Source of the DNA: Epinephelus fuscoguttatus
Lineage: Eukaryota > Chordata > Actinopteri > Perciformes > Serranidae
Length of the DNA: 64,000 nt
Direction: 5' to 3'
Assembly (NCBI RefSeq): GCF_011397635.1
Contig: NC_064754.1
Coordinates: forward strand, 32,406,543-32,470,542
Shown here: positions 34,636 to 55,370 of the stretch, piece after piece
How the letters are laid out: each line of letters begins with the position of its first letter
Numbering within the stretch: position 1 is the stretch's first letter
Notes under the pieces: model-generated
What the model saw: only the letters and a program-made list of their open reading frames with translations
Databases searched by the model: none
What the model was told of the DNA's origin: nothing
Translations under genes and position numbers: made by a program

Positions 34636-35166
34636 TTTATACCTGGGGAATACTGGTGTGTGAAATGTACCACGTATTGCTCCTTGTTTGTTCATTAAAT
34701 CACTATTAAATAATTCAAGACTGCTTTTGTCAATGTAACAAAATCAACACACAACTGCACGTCGCAACGTCACTGTTCAGTCTGACACATAGATTGCTCT
34801 GCCCTACATTCACTCAACAAGGATGCAGTTAGCTGACATTTTCTTGTACGCGTTAATGCGAGATTACAGATACAACAATACAAATATAAAGTCTGCAGAA
34901 GTACACAAGTCTTAGTACCCGACTAATGACATGCAGTGGAACATTTGACAATAACTAGTGAACAGAGAGACTCAAAAGAGTTAAGCTTAGGTGATGACTC
35001 CCTCCTTATCTGCTCTACGCAGCCAAACATCAGTAACTTCTTGACATCGACTGTCCATGCAAATACTTATTCTACCAGTGCGTGAAATCTCTGGGTCTGT
35101 GCCATCCATCTGAAGGATCTCTGCCAATCTGACCATTCCTGCTGCTCCGAGTCCTCCATTGGGTGT

Positions 35167-36115
35167 CTACTGCAACTGCTCCTTCATTGCCAGTTCCTGC
35201 TGCTTGACGGCCTCTTGAGCCTCCATCTGCATCTTCTCCAGTTTCTCTAGGGTGACTGATTTGAGTGGGAGCAGCTTTGGCTTACACAGAACCATGGTAG
35301 GGACATCTTCCATGGAAAGTTGCCCTGTGGATATAATGCCAAAATAAAGAAGAGGAAAAAAAAACACTCAATTCTAACATGAACTCTCAAATCTCATCAA
35401 CAAATCTTGGCTTAAATGCAAAGATGATGAGACTTGGCTGGATTGTTGCGATTTTTCACAGAAACCTTTCACACATTCGCAGTGAGAAATGTACCTACCT
35501 ACTAACTTTTAAATAAAGGACTGCAACTGTGAGAGCATCACCACCAAAACAGGTCTGCTGTTGAATGTATGTCACTCTAGTAGCCTGTCATGTCCAAGAT
35601 TTAAAAGAAGGGGGGGAGCAATGTCCCATCAGTAGGCTTGTTATATCCATTGGCTCTCTAGGCTCTCAGTTGTGACTCACAACACAATTGCTTGCCAGTG
35701 TTTTAATATCTGTTGCACTGATTTTTGCCAGTCACTCTAACAGCATGAAGAATCTGGACATTTCACACATCTGGTGCTCAGCTCATAAACAGCTTGTACC
35801 CATTAGACGGCATTTAACACCTCAGAACATCACTTCTTTCCAGCAATGGTACTGACCCACATTATCTAAATGTTTGCACAGCAACAATGTCAGTGGTGTT
35901 GGGCTGTAAAAGAGACTGTAAAGAGCAAGCACACAGCACAGAGCACCCACTGACTAATTTTGCAAGCTTTTGCACATTTCTAAACAGTTCACATGTTGTA
36001 TTGAGCTCCACAAACAGCCTTTTGTTTGTAACTTCTGCTGTCCAAATAGCTAACTGCTGTGGTACAAACCTTGTTTAGGCAGAACTTCTCTGAATATTGA
36101 CTTGACTTCTGGCAT
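35167..36115 (-). CDS. bbip1: BBSome-interacting protein 1 (BBS18)
   Basis: Small subunit of the BBSome, the coat complex that moves membrane proteins in cilia; needed for BBSome assembly and also linked to tubulin acetylation. Coding exons on the minus strand: 36115-36070 ([15 protein letters not shown] plus one base) and 35324-35167 ([20 protein letters not shown] then a Lys/Glu/Gln-rich helix ending MKEQLQ, stop TAG). Splice sites are AG|GTTTGT and CCACAG|G. It has 67 residues against 92 for the human protein. The difference is an N-terminal extension in human: joining the exon to the likely 5' exon (37416 upward) gives an in-frame TAA just before, which supports the ATG at 36115. The core REVLPKQ...[13 protein letters not shown] is strongly conserved, so identification is firm. 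It lies tail-to-tail with pdcd4 and head-to-head with shoc2, as in human. Confidence 0.93.
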
Positions 36116-36134
36116 TGTGTCTTCTGAGTGCTTT

Positions 36135-37415
36135 CTGAAAGGTAAACATATTAGTTTATTACTTTTAACATGTTTTATCTGACAGAGATTTATTAAAGAT
36201 GCTGGGGGCAGTGTACGTGATATCTATGAATTCATGCAGCTCTACTCGAGCAAAGAAGCCTAAGATTTAAAAATGTGACAGTTTTTTGGTTATCAAGATA
36301 GCTGCTAATGTTACTGGGTGTCTCTTAGTTGATGATGGTGATGACTCATGATTCCCTTAGGGACTGTTTGTTAATCATTAGGGGGGAGGGGATGGTGCAA
36401 AAAGTGAGAGGCATGTCATATATTTCTGTTTTTTTATTTTGGCTTAGGGGAGGGATAAAAAACATAAAATAGCTGTATTTTACTGCCGATTGTTAAATAA
36501 AACATAGGTTCCAAACGTGTTTATAAGGCATGTGTTCTTTAAATATCACCAAATTGTCTTAAACTTTAAATGTTAAAATATCAAAGGGTACGTTTTAAAA
36601 TCTAGTGGCTAATTTATGGTGGAGGGAGGGTCATGCATTTTCTGCAGTTTCTCAGGGAGGCTCAAGGGAAAATATTTATAGTTTTGGGGAGGGTCAAGAT
36701 AAAAGTAAGTTACTAAAAACGAAGTCACACCTCAGCCGCCCCCTTCTCTGATAAGTTAAGAACAGTCCCTTTAATTGCATTCACGCAAAATTGAGGAACA
36801 ATCTAGCATATTCACATGCACAGTAATATTATTAGAGGTTCAGTAATACGAACGATAGTGAGATATTATTTTAAAATTTTGGTCTGCAGCCAGGTGACAT
36901 CAGTTAGTAACACATCAAGTGGTATTCAGGATATCAATAAGAGTAAAATCAGTTAGATATTACAATACAAATAACATTAACCCATCCTAAACGAACAAAA
37001 ATTATTTTGCATCGGTGCTCTCCTGTCGTGTATTTGTAAAATTTAGCTGTTACAATATTCGCGTTTCTATTCTATTCGACCCCAGTCTCCACAATATGGG
37101 TATATGGCAGTGTTAAAGTTGGTTGGTTAATACCGAGCACATTATCATTGGTTCATTGGGTTAATTGAAGGATAAGAAACGGGCCCTGTATTTGATGACA
37201 TAATAGCTAACAGCTAGCTCAAACTAACGCTAGCTAGCATTAGCACCTAACGACACAGCACAGGCCCAGCTATAGCAACGGCGGCTTATTTTTTGTAAAT
37301 ACCGGTCAAATAAAGTCGTTACTGCTGCTAGTACACTGCGATATCTTTCCGCTGTCGTGTATGAACACATTTAATCTAAAACATTGCTTAAAAAATGATT
37401 TTCTGATAGTCCCAC
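36135..37415 (-). other. bbip1 first intron
   Basis: Intron (minus strand) between the untranslated 5' exon (donor GTGGGA) and the first coding exon (acceptor TTTACCTTTCAG). AT-rich; no coding sequence recognised. GCTAGC-type words near 37210-37250 are low-complexity sequence approaching the promoter. Confidence 0.6.
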
Positions 37416-37510
37416 CTTTAGCACTAGGAAGAGATTACAGCGGTTGTCAAGCCAACGCTTCCGCGAGAATCACGTGATCTTCTTCTTCGCTTTATTTCTC
37501 GGACACAGTG
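37416..37510 (-). promoter_or_regulatory. bbip1: bbip1 5' exon and promoter
   Basis: A minus-strand CTAAAG|GTGGGA donor at 37416 marks the end of a probable untranslated exon. The stretch above it is CpG-bearing and carries an E-box CACGTG at 37471-37476 and an X-box-like GTTGTCAAGCCAAC at 37443-37456. The start site near 37490-37510 is inferred. Confidence 0.5.
37443..37456. promoter_or_regulatory. RFX X-box-like motif
   Basis: GTTGTCAAGCCAAC agrees with the palindromic X-box GTTGCCATGGCAAC at 11 of 14 positions, keeping the outer GTTG and CAAC halves. RFX factors (DAF-19 in worm) drive ciliary genes, including BBSome genes, through X-boxes near the start site. Binding is inferred. Confidence 0.4.
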
Positions 37511-39402
37511 CTTTGCTGACATCTACAGGCGGCTCTCGGTACAACACAACCCCAAACATGACCACGATGTTCGTTTTTTTCCACTAGTAATTTGTTTATT
37601 TATTTGCACAGTTGTTTTGGGGGGATTTGAGAACATCGGGGGCTTACAGATCCTCCCAAGGGATTTTTGTTTTGTTTGTTTGTTTGGTTTGTATGAAAAT
37701 GCTCTATTTTGATGCCTTTTAATGCTCTCTGACACCTTATTTACCACTAAAAAGTGTTTTTCTCAGTTTGATTACGAATTTTGATGTTAAAAACATTAGT
37801 AATTGTTTGTGTTTAGTATTGTGTTGAAGTACTTTGCAACTTCGACAATTAAAATTCAAAGAATTGTGAGGGACTTGTACTTGAGCATTTCCATTTTATG
37901 CTACTTTATGCTTCACCTCCTGTTAATCTCAGAGGGAATTATTGTAATTTTTACTCCGTTACATTTATTAGTGTGCTTTAGTTACTTTGACACAGATTAA
38001 TAATACTAAATAATAATAAACTAATAAATGATGATTTATAATTATGGATAAAACTATCCAGCAGTAAATAAAGCATTTAAAATGAGCTCCACCTTTACCA
38101 GCTGTAACATTAAAGTGATAACTGGTGGGCTCTCCCTCTTACACACAATCACACAAAACACGCTGCCTGCATATTGCTTTTTTGATCAAAAATATCATAT
38201 TTTTGCGGACTTTGATGCAGGCCTTGTTTTTCCATTATTAAACCTATTTTTTTTTTTTTATCATTATTATCTTTTTTAATATTTATAAAGCCTAATTTAT
38301 TCCTCATTTGGGGCTGAGGCCTCGGACACCCAGGCCTAACAACGCCACTGGTTGTAGTGGCAAGTGATATGATGTGAATGTGGTTAGATATATGCAGCAA
38401 ATACAATTGGAACCCATCATGCAATCACATTTAAAGTGTCATGATTTAAACCCTTTAAAGACTTATTTCATACTTCATATTACTGACAGTGTATACTCTG
38501 TGGGGTTTTAATTAGCGTGTTTACACTAAGTGATTATAGCCACATAAAAAACACAATTTCCCAGTGATTAATAATATATAAATTGAATAAATAAATATAT
38601 AAAAATGATAAGAATCCAACAATAAAAGAATATAAATGTCTGAAAATGACAATTCTTCCTAAGTTTTTGTTGTCAATACTAACACACAATTTATTTATAT
38701 TTTTACAGTTCCACTGCACTTAAAAATATGTTTTTTATAATAGTAACTTCGCTTAGATGTTTGAGCTTCCCTGTGCAGAATTATTTGAAAAGTTTGATAC
38801 TAGAAGGCTGTTTTTAGGAAAGGTTCTCTGTGTTCACCTTCAGTCTGAGTTTAAGGTGTGTGCGAGATACAAGCATGATTTTATGAAATCACAGCTGGTA
38901 TAGAAGCCAGTCGTAATGAAATATTCAATTAACCCAGGTGTGATGAGGAAAGCTGAAACACACAGGACATATAGTCTACACTGAGAATAGACTTTGCAGT
39001 GACAGAGGAGATATTTTACAACAAACACTCACACTTTTCAAATGGAAAAATATTTGCATATTCATATACTCTGATTTTTTTCAAAGAGGAATGGATAGAT
39101 GTAAGAATTTAATCAAGGTAATTGAATTTTCTCGGGGAAAATCATAACAAAAACATATAATTATTCCAAACAGAGTATTCTTTCTTCTTGTCTATCATGT
39201 CTGTACAGAGTCTTTGAATGACATTTTAATGTAGGATTTTACTTGATGTACTGGAGTATTGTCATGCATTTTATTTATATTACTCAAGATAAGATAAGAT
39301 AAGATAAGATGACCCTTTACTAGTCCCACGGTGGGGAGATCTGCATCATTACCGCAGCAAAGGGGAAAGTACAAACAAGGGTAGAAACCACAGAGCAAAA
39401 TA
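37511..39402. other. Intergenic bbip1-shoc2, left part
   Basis: AT-rich, with no gene recognised. Five AAGAT units at 39286-39310 are followed by a GACCCTTTACTAGTCCCACGG segment; together they resemble the 3' end and tail of a fish LINE copied on the minus strand, but I cannot assign a family. Confidence 0.6.
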
Positions 39403-39660
39403 CACTGCTCAAAATAATTGAGGGAACACTTAAATCACACATCAGATCTTGATGAACGAATTATTCAAATTGAAAATCTTTACTGATGTACATTGTATAA
39501 TCTGTTGAGAACAAAACAACGTGACAACGGTCAGTGGAAACCAAAATCATCTACCCACTGACAGCTGGATTCAAAGTCACACCAAAAATAAAAATAAAAA
39601 ATTGAAATTGCAGGCTGATCCAACTTGCGTGGCTTTTATCATGCCAACTCATAATGTGAC

Positions 39661-40826
39661 TCAGTGTGTATGGCCTCTGCATGCCTGTATGACCTCCTGA
39701 CCTGACAACGACTGGGCATGCTCCTGATGAGTTGGCAGATGGTGTCCTGGGGGGATCTCCTTCCAGACCTGGATCAGGGCATCAGTGAGCTCCTGGACAG
39801 TCTGTGGCTGTACTTGGCAGTGCTGGATGCACTGACACATAACATCCCATAGGTTCTCAATTGGATTTACGGAACGAGAGGGCCAGTCAATCAATGCCTT
39901 CGTCATCCAGGAACTGCCTACACACTCTGGCCACATGAGGCGGAGAATTGTCCTGCACCAGGAGGAACCCAGGGCCCACTGCACCAGCGTAAGGTCTGAC
40001 AATCGCTCTGAGGATTTCATCCTGGTACCTAACAGCAGTCAGGCTACAGTTGGCTCTGACATGGAGGTCTGTGCGACCCTCCAAGGATATGCCTCCTCAG
40101 ACCATCACTGACGCACCACCAAACCTGTCATGATGTATGATGTTGCATGGAGCATAACATTCACCACGGCGACTATGGACGCTTTCATGACTGACAAATG
40201 TGCTCAGTGTGAACCTGCTCTCGCCTGTGAAGAGAACAGGGCGCCAGTGGTGGATGTGCCAGTTCTGGTACTCTCTGGTGAATGCCAATCGAGCTGCACG
40301 GTGCCGGGCTGTGAGCACAGGTCCCATTAGAGGCCGTTGGGCCCTCATGCCAACCTCACGCAGTCTGTTTCTGACAGTTGGGTCAGAAACATGCACACCA
40401 GTAGCCTACTGGAGATCATTCTGTAGGGCTCTGGCAGTGCTCCTCCTGTTTCTTCTTGCACAAAGGAGCAGATACCGGTCCTGCTGCTGGGTTAATGCCC
40501 TTCTACAGCCCTGTCCAGCTCTTCTAATGTAGCTGCCGGTCTCCTGGTATCTACTCCATGCTCTTGAGACTGTGCTGGAAGACAGCAAACCTTCTTGCAA
40601 CCGCACGTATGAATGGATGGACTACCTGTTCAACCTCACTGGGCTGCAGGTATCGCCTCATGCTACCAGTAGTGACAAGTGTAGGATGGCTGCTCACAGG
40701 TGGAAGAACAACATTGAAACCAGGAATCAGGATCTCTGTGTTTATTCTATAGGAGTAGCATGGGGCACATTCAGTACACACAGAGTAGCAGGTTCTCTCC
40801 CGGGCTCCAGCACAAAAGCTTTCCAA
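39661..40826 (-). pseudogene. Broken Tc1-family transposase
   Basis: A helix-turn-helix N-terminal segment ([20 protein letters not shown]) and DDE-type catalytic blocks survive in pieces. Breaks seen: a frameshift and short deletion in the N-terminal helix region near 40600-40700; a nonsense TAG at 40408-40406; a TGA in place of a conserved Trp after GGASVMV; and a frameshift near 39890. The first catalytic Asp is Gly (FTGESRF, codon at 40225-40223). The second Asp (LLVQDNSPPH) and the Glu in NPIENLWDV remain. It cannot make an active enzyme. Confidence 0.9.
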
Positions 40827-41733
40827 CTTTTTGTGTCAAAATATATGAATAGCAAAAAACATGCGCACACCAAAATATGTGTGCTCTTACAGTTATTATA
40901 CGTGCATTACAAATCAGTAGTCACAGTGAAAGCTAAAACAATACTCAATGAATAAAAATGTATATCCAGTGAAACAATATATGCTCTTCACAAGATGTTT
41001 CACCTTCTAGTTAACTTTTAATTCAAGCATCTTTTTTTTTTTAAAAAAAGCACATTGAAACAGGATCTTATTTTCACATTTGCGGGCCACCACTCATTCA
41101 ACAAAGGTAATATTTAATTTAACAATTAAACTCCAAACAGCATCTATAGGAGTAGCACATCACAGTCAGTACACACACAGTGGCAAGCTCTCTGTCAGTC
41201 TCCTGCAAATGAGACAACCTCTGACAGATTTGACGTTTGGGTTGGTGCGCTAAAAACGACTAAGGAAAACATTAGTAATGACTTGTCGTTACATTTTCAT
41301 GCATCTTCAACTACAATAAATGACTTTATACACATGCTAGCTTATTTACCAGCACTAAGGCTTTCCAACTTTTGCCAGCAGTTTGCAGCTACATCACTCA
41401 TGTGCCTTCTGTGTGCCGTTAATTACAACAGGTAACCCGAAACTATAAAGATATGCATTCAGCATAGGGTTGGCAACGGGATTTTGATTACATGTGCAGA
41501 TAATATTACACACAGGTTTTTAAAATGTTCACCGAAATAAACAAGAATAGACACTAGCAGAACACAAAACTAGTGAACCACATGTAAAACAATTTCCTTT
41601 TGGAGGTTGTGTTGCTTTTCCCTCTTCACTGCACCTGCCGTCACTTTCATTTGCACCAAAGCAAGTGAAACTGATTTGTGCTTCCTATATGTACAGATTG
41701 ACATCCATGAAGTTTCACTGACTTGGTGTTGCC

Positions 41734-41737
<4 letters not shown>

Positions 41738-41763
<26 letters not shown>
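41738..41763. repeat. T26 homopolymer at transposon right end
   Basis: An uninterrupted run of 26 T replaces what should be a short T-rich stretch of the right inverted terminus. Length is likely to be polymorphic or mis-sequenced. Confidence 0.85.
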
Positions 41764-41766
<3 letters not shown>

Positions 41767-41799
41767 CAGTGTATTTCAAAGTCTCGTGATAACATTGGT

Positions 41800-42560
41800 T
41801 AGGCGTGCGAATGACGCAGTTTGGTGGCAGGGGAGGGAGGGGAGCAGAGCAGCAGTGTAGGAAAAGAGGAGGAAGCAGCAAGGAAGGCGGAGTCACACCT
41901 CTGAAGGTAAAACAGTTATATTATCACATTAACAGTGGACGTTTTACCCACACAGCACGGTAACGCATCAACCCAGACATAATACACTCGTCCGCCTTCT
42001 GTTACGGCGCGTGTAACGTTCAAGTGTCATTTTGCGGTGGTGAGTACGAACGCACTCTTTTGTTCAGCTTCGGAATGGCCGCTGTTTTTCAGAGTGTTTT
42101 CTTTTTTTCCACGGCTAATATTAAATGCAGGAACGGGGCTTATATGATGTGTTACAGTTTAGTTCGCACCTTGTGTGCCGTGAGTGGCTGCTCAGTTGGG
42201 ATATAAGCTGCCTCCACCGGCTGTGCTCTTTGGGTGTCTGCTATCCGATTGCGCTCAGCTGGCTGCAGCAGAGATTTCCCCTCTCGGTCGAACTCACGGC
42301 GGACGGGTCGGTCCGCGTCCGACAGCCGCTCTGCTCGGGCCTACACACAGTTAGCTCTAGCCGCTGGATGTGAGTAGGTCTGTCTGGGAAAGCCTCGACA
42401 CACTTTGCATCGTCCAGTACGCTCAGAAACAGACAGTTGTTTTATCATCTCATGCTGGTACTCTTCCTCGTTTGCCTCAGGAATATCGCTCGCTAAAATA
42501 CTGCTAGCTGGCGGGCTAGCTTGCTCGCTAGCTGACGTTAGCAAGTTAGCCTAACTGACG
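41800..42560 (+). promoter_or_regulatory. shoc2: shoc2 CpG-rich promoter and 5' exon region
   Basis: GC and CpG content rises sharply immediately after the Tc1 element, with purine-rich GGGGAGGGAGGGG and repeated GCTAGC words. Three plausible splice donors follow: AAG|GTAAAA at 41907, GGTG|GTGAGT at 42040 and GGAT|GTGAGT at 42370. One of these probably ends the untranslated first exon. The short open frames here have no family resemblance and are treated as untranslated sequence. Confidence 0.55.
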
Positions 42561-45500
42561 TTTGCTTTGCTGTTGACGTTAAGCTTAGCTGCTTTTATTT
42601 CCTGCCTTGTTGTCAGTTGTTTTAGGAGGCTTAGCCAGTGTGTTTTCCTCTTGTTGAAGACTGGTTTGTATGGATATGTACTGTAGATATTTTCTCCCTG
42701 TCACTTTCAAGGCTGGTGTAGCCAACATTGGATATTTTCATCCTTCGTGAGTTGGCTAGCGGCAATTAGTTAGCTAGTTGATGTGAGGTTAACAGTCACA
42801 GCGTAGCCTAACGTTTAGCATTACTGTATCACTGTTAGCGTCAAGGTATTATTGTCTGATCAATGACCAAACAGTGGCACCAACCCTGGTGTGTTTTCCT
42901 TAGGTGTCCATATTATGTAAATTAAGTAATCTCGAAAGGCGACTTGACTTTCCGACCTGGTGCTGTTTTGTCGGTAATCTGTTTCCAAGGATTTGTCATT
43001 GGCACACGTAGCCATCAAGCTAGCCGCGTCCTGTGGAGTGCTTAGTTGTAGCAGCAGTGTTAGCTGATAGCTGCCACCTCACCTCTGGTTTGCTATTTCC
43101 CCCAATATTACAGAGTTAACCATTTTCAGTGACAGGTCAGGTTATTTCTGGTTTGTTATGTCTACTATTTCGGCGGTAGCACACTGTCAAGCAATAACAC
43201 AGGAGATGGGTTTTAGATATTTCCTGAATACGACTCTGTGGTGTGTTTTGTCAAATCACAGCCCTCCAGTTTGTTGCATTTGCTTTACACACATATTTTA
43301 TTGTATTACGCGATTGGCTGACATTGGTGCATTTTTTATTTAATCAAAAAAGCATTGTAATGGTCAAACAAAAGCACCAGAACAGTTGACAGTTCTCCCT
43401 AGGCCTAAATGCACTAGCGTTATCAGATGGGCCCAAGATATCCTTAATGGAAACTTCATTAGTCTCTATGTGGGTTGCAAGTGCCATGAAGTCCAAGTGT
43501 GTTGTGTTAGTGTTGATGGACATGCATTAGCTTTTCTCTGAAGCTGTGTGCGAGTTGAACCTCATTTATATCTGCTAAATGAGTATTATTAATGTAATGG
43601 AACTCACTAAATGCTCGCAAGTTTTGTCCTTGCTGGATTGCTTGCCTGTTGAATTGACATTGTTCAGTGATTTTGGCCAACACTCACCACAAAGACATCT
43701 TTAAAATGACACCCCCACACCTGGATATTAGACAGTTGTGAGGGTTGATGTAAAGGCTATGAACTAATTCAGAGTATCTGTCAGTAGAGAGTTTCTGATC
43801 AAAAACCATTCAGTTGTGATTTCACAGTTTTGTGCACACGTAGCGGGTTGTTTACATCCCTGCATATCCCTTCCCTTGTGCTCAGACTGTTGCGTTATCC
43901 AGTCATTGTATTCATGCACAACAAGTGGGCACTGCCTCAAACTTCTCAGGAATGGAAAAGTGATTTAACATCATGAACTCCTGGTTCTGTGGTGTTTTAA
44001 CACAGCTATTACTATTAATACTAACCCGCTGTGCTGTTTTGCAGAAAGCTATGCATGTATTTGAAATATGCAACTAAGGAAACATCTGCCTTGGTTTGGT
44101 TAACATTTTGTTTTTGTGACTTGGCCCAACCATGGCCAAGAGTTCCTGCATGGACTAATAAGCTTGAATTGATTAAACCTCAATATTAATATAGTAGTCT
44201 TAAATGTCATTACAAAAAGTAAAAATTAACTAGGAAATGATCTTGCTCAATTGGATGTCAAACTTTTCTTCTGGTCTCGTATCAGGTTTAAGCAGACAAC
44301 ATCAAGTCTTAAAATACAGAGATAAATCTATAACGTTTACACACAGCTTGTTATAAACGGTATGATGTACCAGGGCAGGGACAGAGAGAGTACAACCATA
44401 AAAGGAAGTTGCTTGCACAGTTTGCTTTAGATGGCCCCAGCAGTTGGGCTGGCCTGGTTATTCTCATTTTATGTTAATAATTATTTTGTACACAGGTATG
44501 CCCATTACAGCCAGTGTTAGATGTTCACCCTCTTATTTATGATGGCATGAAAGAGCAGCGGATGCCTTCTTTTATTTACTGAACACACTGTCAAGCATTC
44601 TGTCATGTTAGGGGTGCTGCTATTGACCCAGCATTTCTTTTACCCAAAAGGTCATATGACCTGTTGTTGTGGGGACTTCATGCTTTGAAGGCCACTTCTA
44701 AAGATTACTCTCAGCAGTCCTAACCTTTTCACTTAGCTCTGATCCTGAGCCAAACCTGCCTCTCTTTTTGCTACAGCTTAGCTTGTACTATAGTGCAGGA
44801 GAGCTTTACACAGTCACAGAAGAACAACAGCAACAGAGACTAAACAGAGACATGCCGCCAGAGACATTCTGGCGCAGTTTGTCATGTAAAGATCCAAAGA
44901 GTCATGAGTTTTGTCTGGATGTCACTGAGACGTAAATATCCAATGTGATTGTTGTGTTACAGACTTTATAGGGGATGGCTGAATGTATGTTTAGGTGGGG
45001 CTGTAGGCTCACAGTAATGTCAACACCCGCTGGGCCATGTTTGTTTAGTAGGAGTAAGATGGTGTGAGGTTATGTTCAGTACATTCAACAGATTTGCTTG
45101 GACTGGCACATCATGGTACTGACAACCTACCAAACCTGTTGAGGGCTTTTTTTTTTTTTTTTTGCTCACGAGTAAGGAAGAATGTTATCAAGGTATTAGG
45201 GCTCTGCTTTTATTGCATTTGTATATTTCCTTCTACATAATGCATCTTACACTTTCCCCTTAGCACACAGAAGTTCCAACTAACAGTAGTTTTTTAGAGG
45301 TGTGTTTCACCTGCAAAATGTTGCGGAAATAGGCGCAAATGAGGAAATTGCCAATGGTGTGTCTTTTCACGTACCAACTTGCTGCCGCACATCCTTTTGT
45401 ATGCAGTGTGCTGTACCAGTTTTTTTAACAGAGCTAAGTGGGGAATTTATGAATGCTGCCTCCCAGAGCACACTAACAACAGATCGGAAAAGAATTGGGC

Positions 45501-46460
45501 TAACATAGCCAATACTGTTCCATCAAAAAAATGTTTCGATCGAGATCAATCCTGCAGACAAACTCGTCAAGTCTCTTGTTATGATGATGGTGGGGGGGGG
45601 TCACGCTCGATGACAAGACGTCACTTTGTTCACCAGATATTTTAAAACGGGGTCCTAAACGGGAGAGACACAGGTGTACACAGTATGCATCCATCTAGCA
45701 AAAACAATCCAAGTAGCAAATCATCATCTAGTGCATAAGGCTTAAGACTGTCACACTGTAAAAACGTTTGTGTTAATCATGTATTACAAACGTGTCTAAT
45801 TGTATAATTTTCACTTAAAAAAAAAACAACAACACATTTTTAAAGTTGCTGATTTTAAAACACACGTTTCTTCCATTTGTGTTATTGGGCAGGTTTGGTT
45901 TGACTATGACTGGCATTGGAGACGAAAATAGAAACATCTGTTTTGGAGTATACAATATTGTATGATTTTTATTATTATTATAATCAGTTTTTTTATGGTA
46001 ATCTGATACAGTATAGGCCACTTACTTGCATTTTCCTCCCAATTTCCTCTATTCTTTTTAATAGTGGCAGCACATTCAGATTTGTGTTTCCCACAAGAAG
46101 ACTGTGTTTACTTTGCTCTAAATTGTGGTGAGCAGTGTCTTCTTTTAATAGGAAATGCAACAGGTTTTAAATGCATTAGGTCAGAGAGGATGATGATGAT
46201 GATGATGATGATGTTGTTCCTCCTTGTGTTCCTTTTGAACAGATCAGTTTATTTCTCTCTGTAAATTGAAAACAAAAAGGATGAGCCAAAGGAACACACA
46301 ATTGTTAAGTGTCTGGAATTATAGATCAAGTGATAAATACTGAGAACAGGAACTTTTTCAGGCAGACTCAACTATTGGAATTCAAAATGCTGAGAATGTT
46401 TGAAGTGTGAAAATGAAATTGTATATCTGAACAAAATTTCTTTTTCTTTTCCCCGAACAG
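42561..46460 (+). other. shoc2 first intron
   Basis: About 4 kb between the CpG-rich 5' region and the CCCCGAACAG acceptor at 46460. It contains a T19 run near 45147 and an (ATG)n microsatellite at about 46189-46213. No coding sequence was recognised. Confidence 0.65.
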
Positions 46461-46827
46461 CAAATCTTGGAGGGATTAAAAAAAACCTTGATGACCTTTG
46501 CAACCTGAAAGAACTTGTATCCGAAGGTCCTGGGATTGTATGCAGTTCAAACACTTAAGCATGTGGCCCATGGGTGCCACAGTCAAGCGACTTCAAAGGA
46601 TTTTTTCTCCCATGGCATTTTAACAAAGGAACAAAGTATCGAAAGTATCCAAAAAACCTTTGGATCACAAGGCCTTTAATTCAAGGATAATCATAAATGT
46701 GTGGGCCTGTACAGGGATGTTTTCTTTAAAACCCTCCTCGGCTATCTGTGTCTCTTTTTTCCTGAATAAGTAACCTGACAAGAGAGACTCCCATGAGCAA
46801 CTCTGCAGGAGGCCCGATAACGTCGAC
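46461..46827 (+). other. shoc2: shoc2 5' UTR in the first coding exon
   Basis: Starts after a strong polypyrimidine tract and CAG (46441-46460) and runs to the ATG at 46828. It holds several upstream ATGs and stops, which could restrain initiation. The main ATG is chosen because [16 protein letters not shown] matches the family N-terminus. Confidence 0.65.

Positions 46828-55370
<8,543 letters not shown>

Larger units (their letters stand above)
34046..34715 (+). other. pdcd4: pdcd4 3' UTR with two poly(A) signals
   Basis: Non-coding sequence after the TGA. AATAAA at 34429-34434, inside an A-run, and ATTAAA at 34693-34698 are candidate poly(A) signals. The longer form would overlap the likely 3' end of bbip1 on the other strand. 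A miR-21 seed match is entered separately. Confidence 0.65.
39403..41771 (-). mobile_element. Tc1-like DNA transposon, 2.37 kb, inactive
   Basis: The left end CACTGCTCAAAATAATTGAG and the right end TTTGAGCAGTG form the inverted termini, and TA dinucleotides at 39401-39402 and 41772-41773 are the target duplication of Tc1/mariner elements. A transposase remnant lies inside on the minus strand. The right terminus is distorted by a 26 T run (41738-41763). It sits between the divergent bbip1 and shoc2 genes and ends within a few hundred bp of the shoc2 5' region. Confidence 0.92.

Noticed and set aside
40200..40955. Plus-strand frames inside the Tc1 element
   Set aside because: Antisense of the broken transposase.
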